In this document: positions 1 through 8,208 of the stretch, piece after piece
Numbering within the stretch: the stretch's first letter is position 1
Layout: every line of letters starts with the position of its first letter
Source: Cognatiluteimonas sedimenti
GTDB taxonomy: Bacteria; Pseudomonadota; Gammaproteobacteria; Xanthomonadales; Xanthomonadaceae
DNA length: 64,000 nucleotides
Direction of reading: 5' to 3'
Assembly: GCF_022808325.1 (NCBI RefSeq)
Contig: NZ_JALGCL010000001.1
Coordinates: forward strand, 1,357,540 to 1,421,539
Notes under the pieces: generated by a model
Seen by the model: the letters and a program-made list of their open reading frames with translations, nothing else
Database searches by the model: none
What the model was told of the DNA's origin: nothing
Made by a program: the position numbers and the translations under genes

Positions 1-1720
1 CGCACAGGCTGCAATGCAGGCACACGTCCTCGTCCTTGACCATCACCCGCAGCGTCTTCAGCGGCGCGGACACGTAGAGTTCCTGCGCCAGGTTGAGCGC
101 GGGCGCGGTGAGGTGCCGGCGCAGCTCGGGCTCGTCGGCGTTGGCGGTGAAGGTGATGCAGTCGGTCGGGCAGATGTCGACGCAGGCATCGCACTCGATG
201 CACTTGTCGCGGGTGAACACGGTCTGCACGTCGCAGTTGAGGCAGCGCTGGGTTTCCTTGAACGCGGTCAGCGGGTCGAAGCCGAGCTCGACCTCGGTGC
301 CGATGTTGTCGAGCTTCCTGGCCGCTTCCGACCACGGCACGACGAAGCGCTCGTCTGGCGACACGGCGTTGTCGTAGCTCCACTCGTGGATGCCCATCTT
401 CTGCGAGGTCAGCTGCACCAGCGGGTCGGGCCGCTGGCGCGGGTCCTCGCCGTGCAGCAGCCGGTCGATCGAGATCGCCGCCGCGTGGCCGTGGGCGACC
501 GCCCAGATGATGTTCTTGGGCCCGAACGCGGCGTCGCCGCCGAACAGCACGTGCGGCAGCGTGGACTGGAAGGTGGTCTTGTCGACCACCGGCATGCCCC
601 ACTCGTCGAAATCGATGCCGGTGTCGCGCTCGATCCACGGGAAGGCATTTTCCTGGCCGACCGCGATCAGCACGTCGTCGCAGTCGAAATGCTCGTCGGG
701 TTCGCCGGTCGGCAGCAGCCGGCGGCGGCCGTTGTCGTCGTACTCTGCGCGCACCTTCTCGAAGGCCATGCCGGTCAGGCGGCCATTGGCGTGGATGAAG
801 GCCTTGGGCACGCGGAAGTCGAGGATCGGGATGCCTTCGTGCATCGCATCCTCCTTTTCCCACGGGCTGGCCTTCATCTCGTCGAAGCCCGAGCGCACGA
901 TCACCTTGACGTCGGCGCCGCCGAGACGGCGCGCGGAGCGGCAGCAGTCCATCGCGGTGTTGCCGCCGCCCAGCACCAGCACGCGCCTGCCGATCGCGGT
1001 GACATGGCCGAAATAGACGTTCGCCAGCCAGTCCAGGCCGACATGGATGTTCGCCGCGGCCTCGCTGCGTCCAGGCAGCTCGAGGTCGCGCCCGCGCGGC
1101 GCGCCGCTGCCGACGAACACCGCATCAAACCCCTCGGCCAGCAGCGACCGCATCGATTCGATGCGCCGGCCGCCGACGAAGTCGACGCCCAGGTCGAGGA
1201 TGTAGCCGGTTTCCTCGTCGATCACTTCCTCGGGCAGGCGGAAGCGCGGCACCTGGGTGCGCATGAAGCCACCGGCCTTCGGGTCGGCCTCGAACACGGT
1301 GACCTGGTAACCCAGCGGCGCCAGGTCGCGGGCGACGGTGAGCGATGACGGGCCGGCGCCGACGCAGGCAATGCGCCTGCCGTTGCGCTGCGCGGCCGGC
1401 TGCGGCATGCGCGCGCGGACATCGCCCTTGAAATCGGCGGCGACGCGCTTGAGGCGGCAGATCGCGACCGGCTCGGGCTTGCCGGTGTTGTTCTCCTCGA
1501 CCCGTCCGCGCCGGCACGCCGGTTCGCAGGGACGGTCGCAGGTGCGGCCGAGGATCCCGGGAAAAACGTTGCTCTGCCAGTTGACCATGTACGCGTCGGC
1601 GTAGCGGCCGGCGGCGATCAGGCGGATGTATTCGGGAACCGGCGTATGCGCCGGGCATGCCCACTGGCAGTCGACGACCTTGTGGAAGACGTCGGGGTTG
1701 CGGATATCGGTCGGCTCCAA
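1..1720 (-). CDS. FAD-dependent NAD(P)H oxidoreductase with Fe-S domains, glutamate synthase small-subunit type (3' end outside window)
   Basis: This is the first 573 codons of a flavoprotein resembling the GltD/NADPH-dependent glutamate synthase beta family. The N-terminal cysteine clusters (VVDCQWACPAHTP; GRTCDRPCEPACRRG) match the Fer4_20 Fe-S domain. A dinucleotide fold CVGAGPSSLTVARDL follows near residue 115 and a second, VLVLGGGNTAMDCC, near 255. The C-terminal part adds a ferredoxin-like domain (CIECDACVDICPTDC), and the window ends inside what looks like the next cysteine cluster (CLHCSLC). Such extended homologues usually sit beside 2-oxoacid:ferredoxin oxidoreductase genes and shuttle electrons between NAD(P)H and ferredoxin; that partner is not visible, so the acceptor is inferred. 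An in-frame TAG lies just upstream, and the only start before conserved sequence is TTG at 1720, preceded by the purine-rich GGGAGAGAGG. It is not a plain GltD because of the C-terminal ferredoxin extension. Confidence 0.85.
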   Translation of the reverse strand, partial: MEPTDIRNPDVFHKVVDCQWACPAHTPVPEYIRLIAAGRYADAYMVNWQSNVFPGILGRTCDRPCEPACRRGRVEENNTGKPEPVAICRLKRVAADFKGDVRARMPQPAAQRNGRRIACVGAGPSSLTVARDLAPLGYQVTVFEADPKAGGFMRTQVPRFRLPEEVIDEETGYILDLGVDFVGGRRIESMRSLLAEGFDAVFVGSGAPRGRDLELPGRSEAAANIHVGLDWLANVYFGHVTAIGRRVLVLGGGNTAMDCCRSARRLGGADVKVIVRSGFDEMKASPWEKEDAMHEGIPILDFRVPKAFIHANGRLTGMAFEKVRAEYDDNGRRRLLPTGEPDEHFDCDDVLIAVGQENAFPWIERDTGIDFDEWGMPVVDKTTFQSTLPHVLFGGDAAFGPKNIIWAVAHGHAAAISIDRLLHGEDPRQRPDPLVQLTSQKMGIHEWSYDNAVSPDERFVVPWSEAARKLDNIGTEVELGFDPLTAFKETQRCLNCDVQTVFTRDKCIECDACVDICPTDCITFTANADEPELRRHLTAPALNLAQELYVSAPLKTLRVMVKDEDVCLHCSLC

Positions 1721-1923
1721 CGCCTCTCTCCCGCCTGCCGACCGGTCCTGCCGGCCGTCGCATGCCGGAGTCTAGCCCCGATCCGCGGCCAATGGAGAGG
1801 TACCCAAAGGCAACACCGGGGGCACGTGGAATAACCCGCGCTGTCCGGCACTCTACCCCCCTTCTTCGAATTCTTTTCCCGCTGAAGGAAAGGCCCGCGC
1901 CTGCAGGATGACGGGGCGCCGGA

Positions 1924-2009
1924 TGCGGACGCCCTTGGGTGCGAATGTCCCCCGGCGCCGGCCGTTGGCCGGCACCTCCTCCTTGATTTCGCACCCAAGG
2001 GCGTCCGCA
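1924..2009. repeat. Long inverted repeat, copy 1 (22-bp perfect arms, 42-nt loop)
   Basis: The arms 1924-1945 and 1988-2009 are exact reverse complements over 22 bp. The 42-nt interior contains a nested hairpin (GCCGGCC GTT GGCCGGC) and the unpaired strings TGTCCCCCGG and CCTCCTCCTT (1975-1984). The interior and inner arm bases match copy 2 at 2084-2175 in opposite orientation, so this is a repeat family and not a single terminator. No T-tract follows either arm. The 539-bp stretch 1721-2259 otherwise holds no gene or promoter that I can support. Confidence 0.9.
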
Positions 2010-2083
2010 CGCGGCGTGGGGGTTGCGCATTGGCTCACAAGTGCAAAGCAGGCCAGCTTTTCGGCAAGCTCGTCATCCGACGT

Positions 2084-2175
2084 CCCGGCGTGGCCGCCAG
2101 CCCTTCGGGGCGAAATAAAGGAGGAGGCCGAAGGCCGGGGGACATTCGCCCCGAAGGGCTGGCGGTCACGCCGGG
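2084..2175. repeat. Long inverted repeat, copy 2 (31-bp arms, 30-nt loop), inverted relative to copy 1
   Basis: The arms 2084-2114 and 2145-2175 pair over 31 bp with one G/T difference, which would be a G-U wobble in RNA. The 30-nt loop carries GGCC GAA GGCC and AAAGGAGGAGG (2117-2127), a perfect Shine-Dalgarno-like string. Read on the minus strand, the core gives GCGAATGTCCCCCGGC followed by CCTCCTCCTTTATTTCGC, nearly the same as copy 1. The outer arms differ completely from copy 1 yet remain self-complementary. Confidence 0.9.
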
Positions 2176-2259
2176 GCCGGTCCAATCGCCGCGAAGGCAT
2201 GCGATCAGGCAATCAGGTAATCGTCTTGCCGGGAGTGGGCTGAGAAACCTCGCCCCAGG

Positions 2260-5200
2260 TCAGCGACGCACGCGGAACCACGCCGCGTACAGCGCCGGCA
2301 GGAACAGCAGGGTCAGCGCCGTCGCCACCGTCAGGCCGCCCATGATCGCCACCGCCATCGGCCCGAAAAAGGCGCTGCGCGACAGCGGGATCATCGCCAG
2401 GATCGCGGCCAGCGCGGTCAGCACGATCGGCCGGAAGCGACGCACGGTGGCCTCGACCACGGCGGTCCAGCGATCGTGCCCGGCGGCGATGTCCTGCTCG
2501 ATCTGGTCCACCAGGATCACCGCGTTGCGCATGATCATGCCCGCCAGCGCGATCGTGCCGAGCATGGCCACGAACCCGAACGGCACCCGGAACACCAGCA
2601 GGAACAGGGTGACGCCGATGAGACCCAGTGGCGCGGTCAGCAACACCAGCACGGATCGCGACAGGCTGCGCAGCTGCAACATCAGCAACGTCACCACCAC
2701 GAACAGGAACAGCGGCATCCCGGCGACGATCGAATCCTGCCCGCGCGCGGCATCCTCGACGCTGCCGCCGGTCCGCAACAGGTAGCCCTCCGGCAGCTGC
2801 GCGCGGATGCCATCCAGCGTGGGCGCGATCTGGGCGGTGACCGTGGCCGGCTGCAGCCCGTCGCGGATGTCCGCGCGCACGGTCACGGTCGGCAGCCGGT
2901 CGCGGTGCCAGACGATGCCGTCCTCGAACGCGTACTCGAGCGTGGCCACCTGCGACAGCGGCACCGATGCGCCGTTCGTGGTCGGCACCGCGAGGCTGGC
3001 GAGCATGTCCAGGCGGCTGCGCTCGTCGTCGCTGCCGCGCAGCAGCACCTCGACCAGCTCGTTGCCCTCGCGATAGGTGCTCACGTGCAGCCCCGACAGC
3101 GAGCCGGCGAGGAAGTGCGCCAGGTTCGCGGAGCTGACCCCGAGCGCGCGGGCGCGGTCCTGCTCGATCCGCAGGCGCACGACCTTGCTGGGCTCGTCCC
3201 AGTCGAGGTTGACGTTGGCCACGTGCGGGTTGGCGCGCACCTGGTCGGCGACCTGGCGCGCCAGCGCACGCACGCGGTCGATGTGCTCGCCCGAGACGCG
3301 GAACTGGATCGGGTAGCCGACCGGTGGCCCGTTCTCCAGCCGCGTCACCCGCAACTGCAGCTCCGGGAAGCGCGGCGCGACGTCGTCGGTCAGCCATGTC
3401 CGCAACTGTTCGCGCGCCTCGATGTCGTCGGCACGGACCACGAACTGGGCGAAGTTGGCCGCCGGCAGTTGCTGGTCCAGCGGCAGGTAGAAGCGCGGCG
3501 AGCCGGTGCCGACGTAGGCGACGAAGTTGTCGATCCCGGCACGGCCCTCGAGCATCGCCTCGAGCCTGTGCGCCTGCGCCGCGGTCGCGCGCAGCGAGGA
3601 CCCTTCGGCCAGTTCCATGTCGACCATGAGTTCGGGCCGGGTCGACTCGGGGAAGAACTGCTGCGGCACGAACCGGAACAGCACGATCGACAGCGCGAAC
3701 GCGGCCACGGTGGCGCCGATCACCAGCCAGCGATGCGCCAGGCACCAGTCCAGCAGTCCACGGAAGCGACGGTAGAAGGGGCGCTGGTAGGGATCGTGCC
3801 CGTCCGCTCCGTGCGCCGGCGCGGCATCGGAACGCGGCGCCAACGCGAAGGCATATTGCGGCCAGCGGTCGCCCAGCCGCATGCGCCATCCGTGCCAGCG
3901 CGCGGCCAGCGTGCCCGGCTTGCGCGCGTCCGCGTGCGCGGGATCGGGCAGCATGCGGTCGCCCAGGTAGGGGATGAACAGCACCGCCGCGATCCACGAC
4001 ACCAGCAGCGCGATCGTCACCACCTGGAACAGCGAGCGCGTGTATTCGCCCGTGCTCGACGCGGCCGTGGCGATCGGCAGGAACCCGGCCGCGGTCACCA
4101 GCGTGCCGGTCAGCATCGGGAAGGCGGTCGATTCCCAGGCGAAGCTCGCCGCCTTCAGCCGCGAGTAGCCCTGCTCCATCTTGATCGCCATCATTTCCAC
4201 CGCGATGATCGCGTCGTCCACCAGCAGCCCCAGCGCCAGCACCAGCGCGCCCAGCGAGATCTTGTGCAGGCCGATGCCGAAGTAGTGCATGACGGCGAAG
4301 GTCATCGCCAGCACCAGCGGGATGCTGACCGCCACCACCAGCCCGGTGCGCAGGCCCAGCGAGAAGAAGCTGACCAGCAGCACGATGCACACCGCCTCGG
4401 CGAGCACGCGCATGAATTCGCCGACCGACTCGCGCACCGCCTCGGGCTGGTCGCTGACCTTGTCCAGCGCCATGCCCGCCGGCAGTGCCTGCTGCAGCCG
4501 CGCGAACTCGCCGTCCAGTGCGCCGCCGAGCTTGAGGATGTCGCCGCCATCCTTCATCGCCACCGCGATGCCGATCGCGTCCTGCCCCATGAAGCGCATC
4601 TTCGGCGCCGCCGGGTCGCTGAAGCCGCGCTGCACGCGGGCGATGTCGCCCAGGCGCAGGGTGCGGTCGCCGGCGCGGATCGGGAAGTCGCGGATCGCCT
4701 GCACCGAGGCGAACGCGCCATCCACGCGCAACTGCACGCGCTCGCCCCTGCCTTCGAAGAAGCCGGCGGGGGTGACCGCGTTCTGCTGCTCCAGCGCCTG
4801 CTGCACCGCCGCCAGCGGGATCCCGAGCGTGGCCAGCTTGGCGTTGTCGACTTCGATCCAGACCTTCTCATCCTGCAGCCCGAGCAGCTCGACCTTGCCG
4901 ACGTCGGGCACCCGTTGCAGCTCCAGCTCGATCCGCTCGGCGTAGTCCTTGAGCACCGCGTAGTCGAAGCCAGGGCCGGTGATCGCGTAGATGTTGCCGA
5001 AGGTGTCGCCGAACTCGTCGTTGAAAAACGGGCCGACCACGCCTTCGGGCAGGGTCGGGCGGATGTCGCCGACTTTCTTGCGCACCTGGTACCAGAGATC
5101 GGGCACCTGCTTCGACGGCATCGCATCGCGCGCCATGAAGATCACCTGCGACTCGCCCGGGCGCGAGTACGAGCGGATGAACTCGTACTGGCCGGTGGTC

Positions 5201-5424
5201 ATCAACTGCTTCTCGATCCGCTCGGTGACCTGCTCGGCGACCTGCCGTGCGGTCGCGCCGGGCCACAGCGTGCGCACCACCATCGCCTTGAAGGTGAACG
5301 GCGGGTCTTCCGACTGGCCGAGGTGCCGGTACGACCAGGCGCCGACCAGCGCCAGCACCAGCATCGCGTAGACCACCAGCGCGCGGTTGCGCAGCGCCCA
5401 CTCGGACAGGTTGAAGTCGCGCAT
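2260..5424 (-). CDS. RND family multidrug efflux permease (inner membrane)
   Basis: The 1,054-aa protein has the usual length of AcrB/MexK/TriC-type proton-driven drug exporters. The N-terminus has a short cytoplasmic segment and the first membrane helix (residues 10-30). The proton-relay pair appears as LLVDDAIIAVEMM, D403/D404, equivalent to AcrB D407/D408. Two large periplasmic regions and a second half-repeat (FRFVPQQFFPES near 590) follow. The SEDPPFTFKAMVV string near residue 38 recalls the TriC/MexK branch more than AcrB; this is a recollection, not an alignment. It would pump hydrophobic compounds with the adaptor encoded 6 bp upstream. A TolC-like channel is encoded nearby (8209-9645) but on the other strand, so pairing with it is only plausible. 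Confidence 0.93.
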   Translation of the reverse strand: MRDFNLSEWALRNRALVVYAMLVLALVGAWSYRHLGQSEDPPFTFKAMVVRTLWPGATARQVAEQVTERIEKQLMTTGQYEFIRSYSRPGESQVIFMARDAMPSKQVPDLWYQVRKKVGDIRPTLPEGVVGPFFNDEFGDTFGNIYAITGPGFDYAVLKDYAERIELELQRVPDVGKVELLGLQDEKVWIEVDNAKLATLGIPLAAVQQALEQQNAVTPAGFFEGRGERVQLRVDGAFASVQAIRDFPIRAGDRTLRLGDIARVQRGFSDPAAPKMRFMGQDAIGIAVAMKDGGDILKLGGALDGEFARLQQALPAGMALDKVSDQPEAVRESVGEFMRVLAEAVCIVLLVSFFSLGLRTGLVVAVSIPLVLAMTFAVMHYFGIGLHKISLGALVLALGLLVDDAIIAVEMMAIKMEQGYSRLKAASFAWESTAFPMLTGTLVTAAGFLPIATAASSTGEYTRSLFQVVTIALLVSWIAAVLFIPYLGDRMLPDPAHADARKPGTLAARWHGWRMRLGDRWPQYAFALAPRSDAAPAHGADGHDPYQRPFYRRFRGLLDWCLAHRWLVIGATVAAFALSIVLFRFVPQQFFPESTRPELMVDMELAEGSSLRATAAQAHRLEAMLEGRAGIDNFVAYVGTGSPRFYLPLDQQLPAANFAQFVVRADDIEAREQLRTWLTDDVAPRFPELQLRVTRLENGPPVGYPIQFRVSGEHIDRVRALARQVADQVRANPHVANVNLDWDEPSKVVRLRIEQDRARALGVSSANLAHFLAGSLSGLHVSTYREGNELVEVLLRGSDDERSRLDMLASLAVPTTNGASVPLSQVATLEYAFEDGIVWHRDRLPTVTVRADIRDGLQPATVTAQIAPTLDGIRAQLPEGYLLRTGGSVEDAARGQDSIVAGMPLFLFVVVTLLMLQLRSLSRSVLVLLTAPLGLIGVTLFLLVFRVPFGFVAMLGTIALAGMIMRNAVILVDQIEQDIAAGHDRWTAVVEATVRRFRPIVLTALAAILAMIPLSRSAFFGPMAVAIMGGLTVATALTLLFLPALYAAWFRVRR

Positions 5425-5430
5425 CGGTGC

Positions 5431-6585
5431 TTACGGCGCCTTGCCCGCGGGTGCTGCCGGCGCCACCGGCCGGTTGTCCCGATCCACCGGCGCGACCATC
5501 TCGCCCGCGCGCAGCAGGTGGCCGCCAGCCGCCACGATCCAGTCCGACGCCGCCACGCCGCGCAACACCGGCACGCGGTCCTCGCCGAAGGCGCCCAGCC
5601 GCACCGGCACCGAGCGCAGCTTGTGGGTGGCCGCATCGACCACCCACACCGCGGTCGCGCCGTTGTCGCCGCGCTGGATCGCCGACAGCGGCACGGTCAA
5701 TGCCGCACCGCCCGGGTCGCTGCCGCCACGCGCATAGACGCGTGCGCTCTGGCCCAGTTCCACCGCATCGGAGGCCGATCCCCGCAACGCCACCCGCGCG
5801 GCGTAGGTGCGCGTCTGCGGATCGGCGGCAGGCGCGATCTCGCGGATCGTGCCCGGCAAGCGCGTGCCCGCGGCATTCCACAACTCCACCAGCACCGGCT
5901 GGCCGACATGGAAGCCGCGGATCACCGACTCGGGCAGGGCGATCGCGATTTCACGGCCGGCATCGCCGGCCAGGGTGAACACCGGCTGCCCCGCCGCGAC
6001 CACCTGCCCCGCTTCGGCCTGGCGGGCGGCGATGACACCGGCGCGCGGCGCGCGCAGCTGGCTGTAGCCGGCCTGGTTGCGGGCGACATCGAAATTGGCC
6101 CGCGCCGCCTTGGCCTGGCCGGCCGCGGCGGCAAGGGCGGCGTCCTGTGCATCGAGCGCGGAACGGCTGACCAGCTGCTGCCGCGCCAGTTGCGCGAAGC
6201 GCGCGCGATCGGCGCTGGCGCGCGCCCGCTCGGCTTCCGCCGCGGCGAGTTGCGCCTGGGCGGCCTGCGCCTGCAGCTTGAGGTCGCCCGGATCGAGCTC
6301 GGCCAGCAGGTCTCCGCGATCCACCTTGTCGCCGACATCGACGAAACGCCGGACCAGGTTGCCGCCGACCCGGAACGACAGCGCGCTTTCCTCGCGGGCC
6401 CGCACCTCGCCCGCGAAGGCCAGCGCCGAAGCGTCCGCAGCCGGGGCCGGATGCACCACCAACACCGGGCGCGGCGGCGTGGCGGGCGCGTCGCCGCGGC
6501 CGCAGGCTGCCAGTGCCAGCGTGGCCGCCAGCGCGAAGGCCAGCCGCAACGCTGTCCGGGGCCCGGCCGTGATCGTCATTCGCAT
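5431..6585 (-). CDS. RND efflux periplasmic adaptor (membrane fusion lipoprotein)
   Basis: The 384-aa adaptor has a signal peptide ending in the lipobox-like LALAACGRG, with the lipidated Cys near residue 28. A biotinyl-lipoyl-like segment (VGDKVDRGDLLAELDPGD) comes next, then an alanine-rich coiled-coil hairpin with many AQAQLAAAEAERARA-type heptads (about residues 100-170). The second lipoyl half (APRAGVIAARQAEAGQVV) follows, then the beta-barrel and membrane-proximal domains. It links the permease at 2260-5424 to an outer-membrane channel. The two genes are separated by 6 bp and are surely co-transcribed. The upstream region is shared with a divergent TetR gene and contains a palindromic operator, so derepression by a TetR ligand is the likely control. 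Confidence 0.92.
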   Translation of the reverse strand: MRMTITAGPRTALRLAFALAATLALAACGRGDAPATPPRPVLVVHPAPAADASALAFAGEVRAREESALSFRVGGNLVRRFVDVGDKVDRGDLLAELDPGDLKLQAQAAQAQLAAAEAERARASADRARFAQLARQQLVSRSALDAQDAALAAAAGQAKAARANFDVARNQAGYSQLRAPRAGVIAARQAEAGQVVAAGQPVFTLAGDAGREIAIALPESVIRGFHVGQPVLVELWNAAGTRLPGTIREIAPAADPQTRTYAARVALRGSASDAVELGQSARVYARGGSDPGGAALTVPLSAIQRGDNGATAVWVVDAATHKLRSVPVRLGAFGEDRVPVLRGVAASDWIVAAGGHLLRAGEMVAPVDRDNRPVAPAAPAGKAP

Positions 6586-6618
6586 CGCTGATGCCCGCCC
6601 GCGGATTAATGAACTTTT

Positions 6619-6642
6619 CGGTATGGTATAAATAACATACCG
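6619..6642. promoter_or_regulatory. TetR-type operator between efflux operon and regulator
   Basis: This 24-bp near-palindrome has perfect 7-bp ends CGGTATG and CATACCG around an AT-rich centre (10 of 12 positions symmetrical). Its size and placement in a divergent TetR/efflux intergenic region are those of a TetR-family operator. It would cover the -35 region of the regulator's own promoter and sit just upstream of the efflux operon. It is also the most AT-rich stretch for kilobases. Confidence 0.75.
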
Positions 6643-6649
6643 ATTAGTC

Positions 6650-6655
6650 TACTAT
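6650..6655 (+). promoter_or_regulatory. -10 hexamer TACTAT, 6 nt before ATG (predicted leaderless mRNA)
   Basis: TACTAT is followed by exactly six bases and then the ATG of the TetR gene, so transcription would begin at or next to the start codon. The intervening TAGGGA is too close to ATG to act as a normal ribosome-binding site. The same spacing recurs at other genes in the window. Confidence 0.4.
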
Positions 6656-6661
6656 TAGGGA

Positions 6662-7315
6662 ATGTCGCGCAAGCCTGTCATTGCAGTCCCTGTCCCGAAG
6701 GCCGCCGCTCCGGGCCGCCCGAAGGACCTGGGCAAGGGCACGGCGATCCTCGACGCCGCCAAGCGCCTGTTCACCACCCATGGCTTCGACGGCGCCAGCA
6801 TGGACCAGATCGCGGCCGAGGCCGGGGTTTCCAAGCTCACCGTGTACAGCCATTTCGGCGACAAGGAGACCTTGTTCGCCGCTGCGGTCAAGTCGTTCTG
6901 CGAGCAGCAGTTGCCCGACGCCCTGTTCGAGGAACGACCGGAGGTGGCGCTGCGCGAACGCCTGTTGCTGGTGGCGCGCGCGTTCTTCGCCATGATCACC
7001 TCGCCCGAGGCGGTCGCCGGGCACCGCATCCTGTGTTCGCCGCAGATCGCCGACACGCCGTTGCCGCAGCTGTTCTGGGAAGCAGGCCCGCAACGAGTGC
7101 AGGACGCGTTCGCCGAGCTGCTGCGCCGGCGCGCGGCGCTGGGCGAACTGGAGATCGACGACGTGCCGCGCGCGGCCGCGCAATTCCTGACCCTGCTCAA
7201 GGGCGAACCGCACGCACAGCTTGTGTTCGGCTGCTGCGGCCCGCATGGCCACGATACCGAGCGCCACCTGGCGGCGACGGTCGACCTGTTCCTGCGGGCC
7301 TATGCGCCCCGCTGA
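6662..7315 (+). CDS. TetR/AcrR family transcriptional repressor
   Basis: The 217-aa protein has a TetR_N helix-turn-helix at about residues 27-72 (ILDAAKRLFTTHGFDGASMD, then AAEAGVSKLTVYSHFGDKE). The C-terminal ligand domain looks like the AefR type. A basic, proline-rich tail of about 20 residues precedes the DNA-binding domain. The gene diverges from the RND adaptor/permease operon, with the palindrome at 6619-6642 between them. This suggests repression of both itself and the pump until a pump substrate binds. The ligand cannot be read from sequence. Confidence 0.9.
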   Translation: MSRKPVIAVPVPKAAAPGRPKDLGKGTAILDAAKRLFTTHGFDGASMDQIAAEAGVSKLTVYSHFGDKETLFAAAVKSFCEQQLPDALFEERPEVALRERLLLVARAFFAMITSPEAVAGHRILCSPQIADTPLPQLFWEAGPQRVQDAFAELLRRRAALGELEIDDVPRAAAQFLTLLKGEPHAQLVFGCCGPHGHDTERHLAATVDLFLRAYAPR

Positions 7316-7477
7316 AGGCCGGCGCGCACGGTCGTGGTTGCATCCGTGGGTCGCGGTGACTTCTGGCACTCAGTGCCGGTGTGGTAGCACAGCCATCCTG
7401 TGGCCATGCTCCCGCGCGACCACGGGTAAAATCGCGCTCCCGGCACTGTCGCCGGACGCCCCCACGAGACCGTCCAG

Positions 7478-8146
7478 ATGACCACGATCGACTACGCCCG
7501 CGCCCGCGAAACCATGGTCGAGCAGCAGGTGCGCCCCTGGGACGTGCTCGATCCGCGGGTGCTGGACACCTTGGCAAGGCTGCCGCGCGAGGCATTCGTG
7601 CCCGAGGCTTACCGCGCCCTGGCCTATGCCGACCTGCAACTGCCGATCGGCCACGGCGAAGTGATGCTCAAGCCGGTGGTCGAAGGCCGCACCCTGCAGG
7701 CACTGGCGCTGCAGCCGACCGACGCGGTGCTGGAAATCGGCACCGGCAGCGGCTGGTTCACCGCCTGCCTCGGCCGCCTGGCGCGCGAGGTCGTCAGCCT
7801 CGAGTTGCATGCCGACCTCGCCGAGGCCGCGCACGCGCGACTGGCCGCGCAGGGCCTCGACGGCAATGTCCGCATCGAGGTGGTCGACGCGTTGCACCAC
7901 GAAAGCACCCGCCGCTACGACGCGATCTGCGTCACCGGCGCCGTGGACGTGGTGCCGGCGCGATTCCTGCAGTGGCTGCGGCCCGGCGGGCGCCTGTTCG
8001 TGGTCAGCGGCAGGACGCCGGCGATGGTTGCGCAGTTGCTGCACGCCGACGCGGCCGATGGCGGCGTGGTGCGGGTGCAATCCCTGTTCGAAACCGACAT
8101 TCCCTACCTCGCCGGCGCCGCGCCGGTGCCGCAGTTCCAGTGGTGA
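7478..8146 (+). CDS. pcm: Protein-L-isoaspartate O-methyltransferase
   Basis: The 222-aa protein is the usual size for PCMT. It uses SAM to methylate L-isoaspartyl residues and so starts repair of aged proteins in the cytoplasm. The N-terminus (MVEQQVRPWDVLDPRVL, then REAFVP) and the SAM-binding motif I VLEIGTGSGWFTACLG near residue 85 are typical. The active-site loop is PIGHGEVMLKP rather than the more common PIGxGQTIS, a known xanthomonad-type divergence as far as I recall, so activity should not be taken for granted. A TAAAAT hexamer at 7427-7432 could be the -10 of its promoter. In the 162-bp gap upstream there is also a small CACAG/CTGTG inverted repeat (7388-7402). tolC follows 62 bp downstream. 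Confidence 0.88.
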   Translation: MTTIDYARARETMVEQQVRPWDVLDPRVLDTLARLPREAFVPEAYRALAYADLQLPIGHGEVMLKPVVEGRTLQALALQPTDAVLEIGTGSGWFTACLGRLAREVVSLELHADLAEAAHARLAAQGLDGNVRIEVVDALHHESTRRYDAICVTGAVDVVPARFLQWLRPGGRLFVVSGRTPAMVAQLLHADAADGGVVRVQSLFETDIPYLAGAAPVPQFQW

Positions 8147-8208
8147 CACACTCCCCCCGCATGCCCGGCGGCTTCCGCCTGCGCGCACTTCGCACCGAAG
8201 GACCCCAC

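Noticed and set aside
14..1348. A 444-codon plus-strand frame at the left edge
   Set aside because: It mirrors the oxidoreductase on the minus strand, which has clear FAD, NAD and Fe-S motifs; the plus frame has none.
2476..6591. A 1,371-codon open frame on the plus strand across the RND permease and adaptor genes
   Set aside because: It is antisense to two well-supported genes, very rich in His/Gln/Arg/Gly/Asp, and has no domain. High GC removes stop codons in this opposite frame.
7381..8208. N-terminal extension of the TolC-like protein
   Set aside because: It overlaps pcm in another frame and lacks conserved sequence; the signal peptide starts at 8209.
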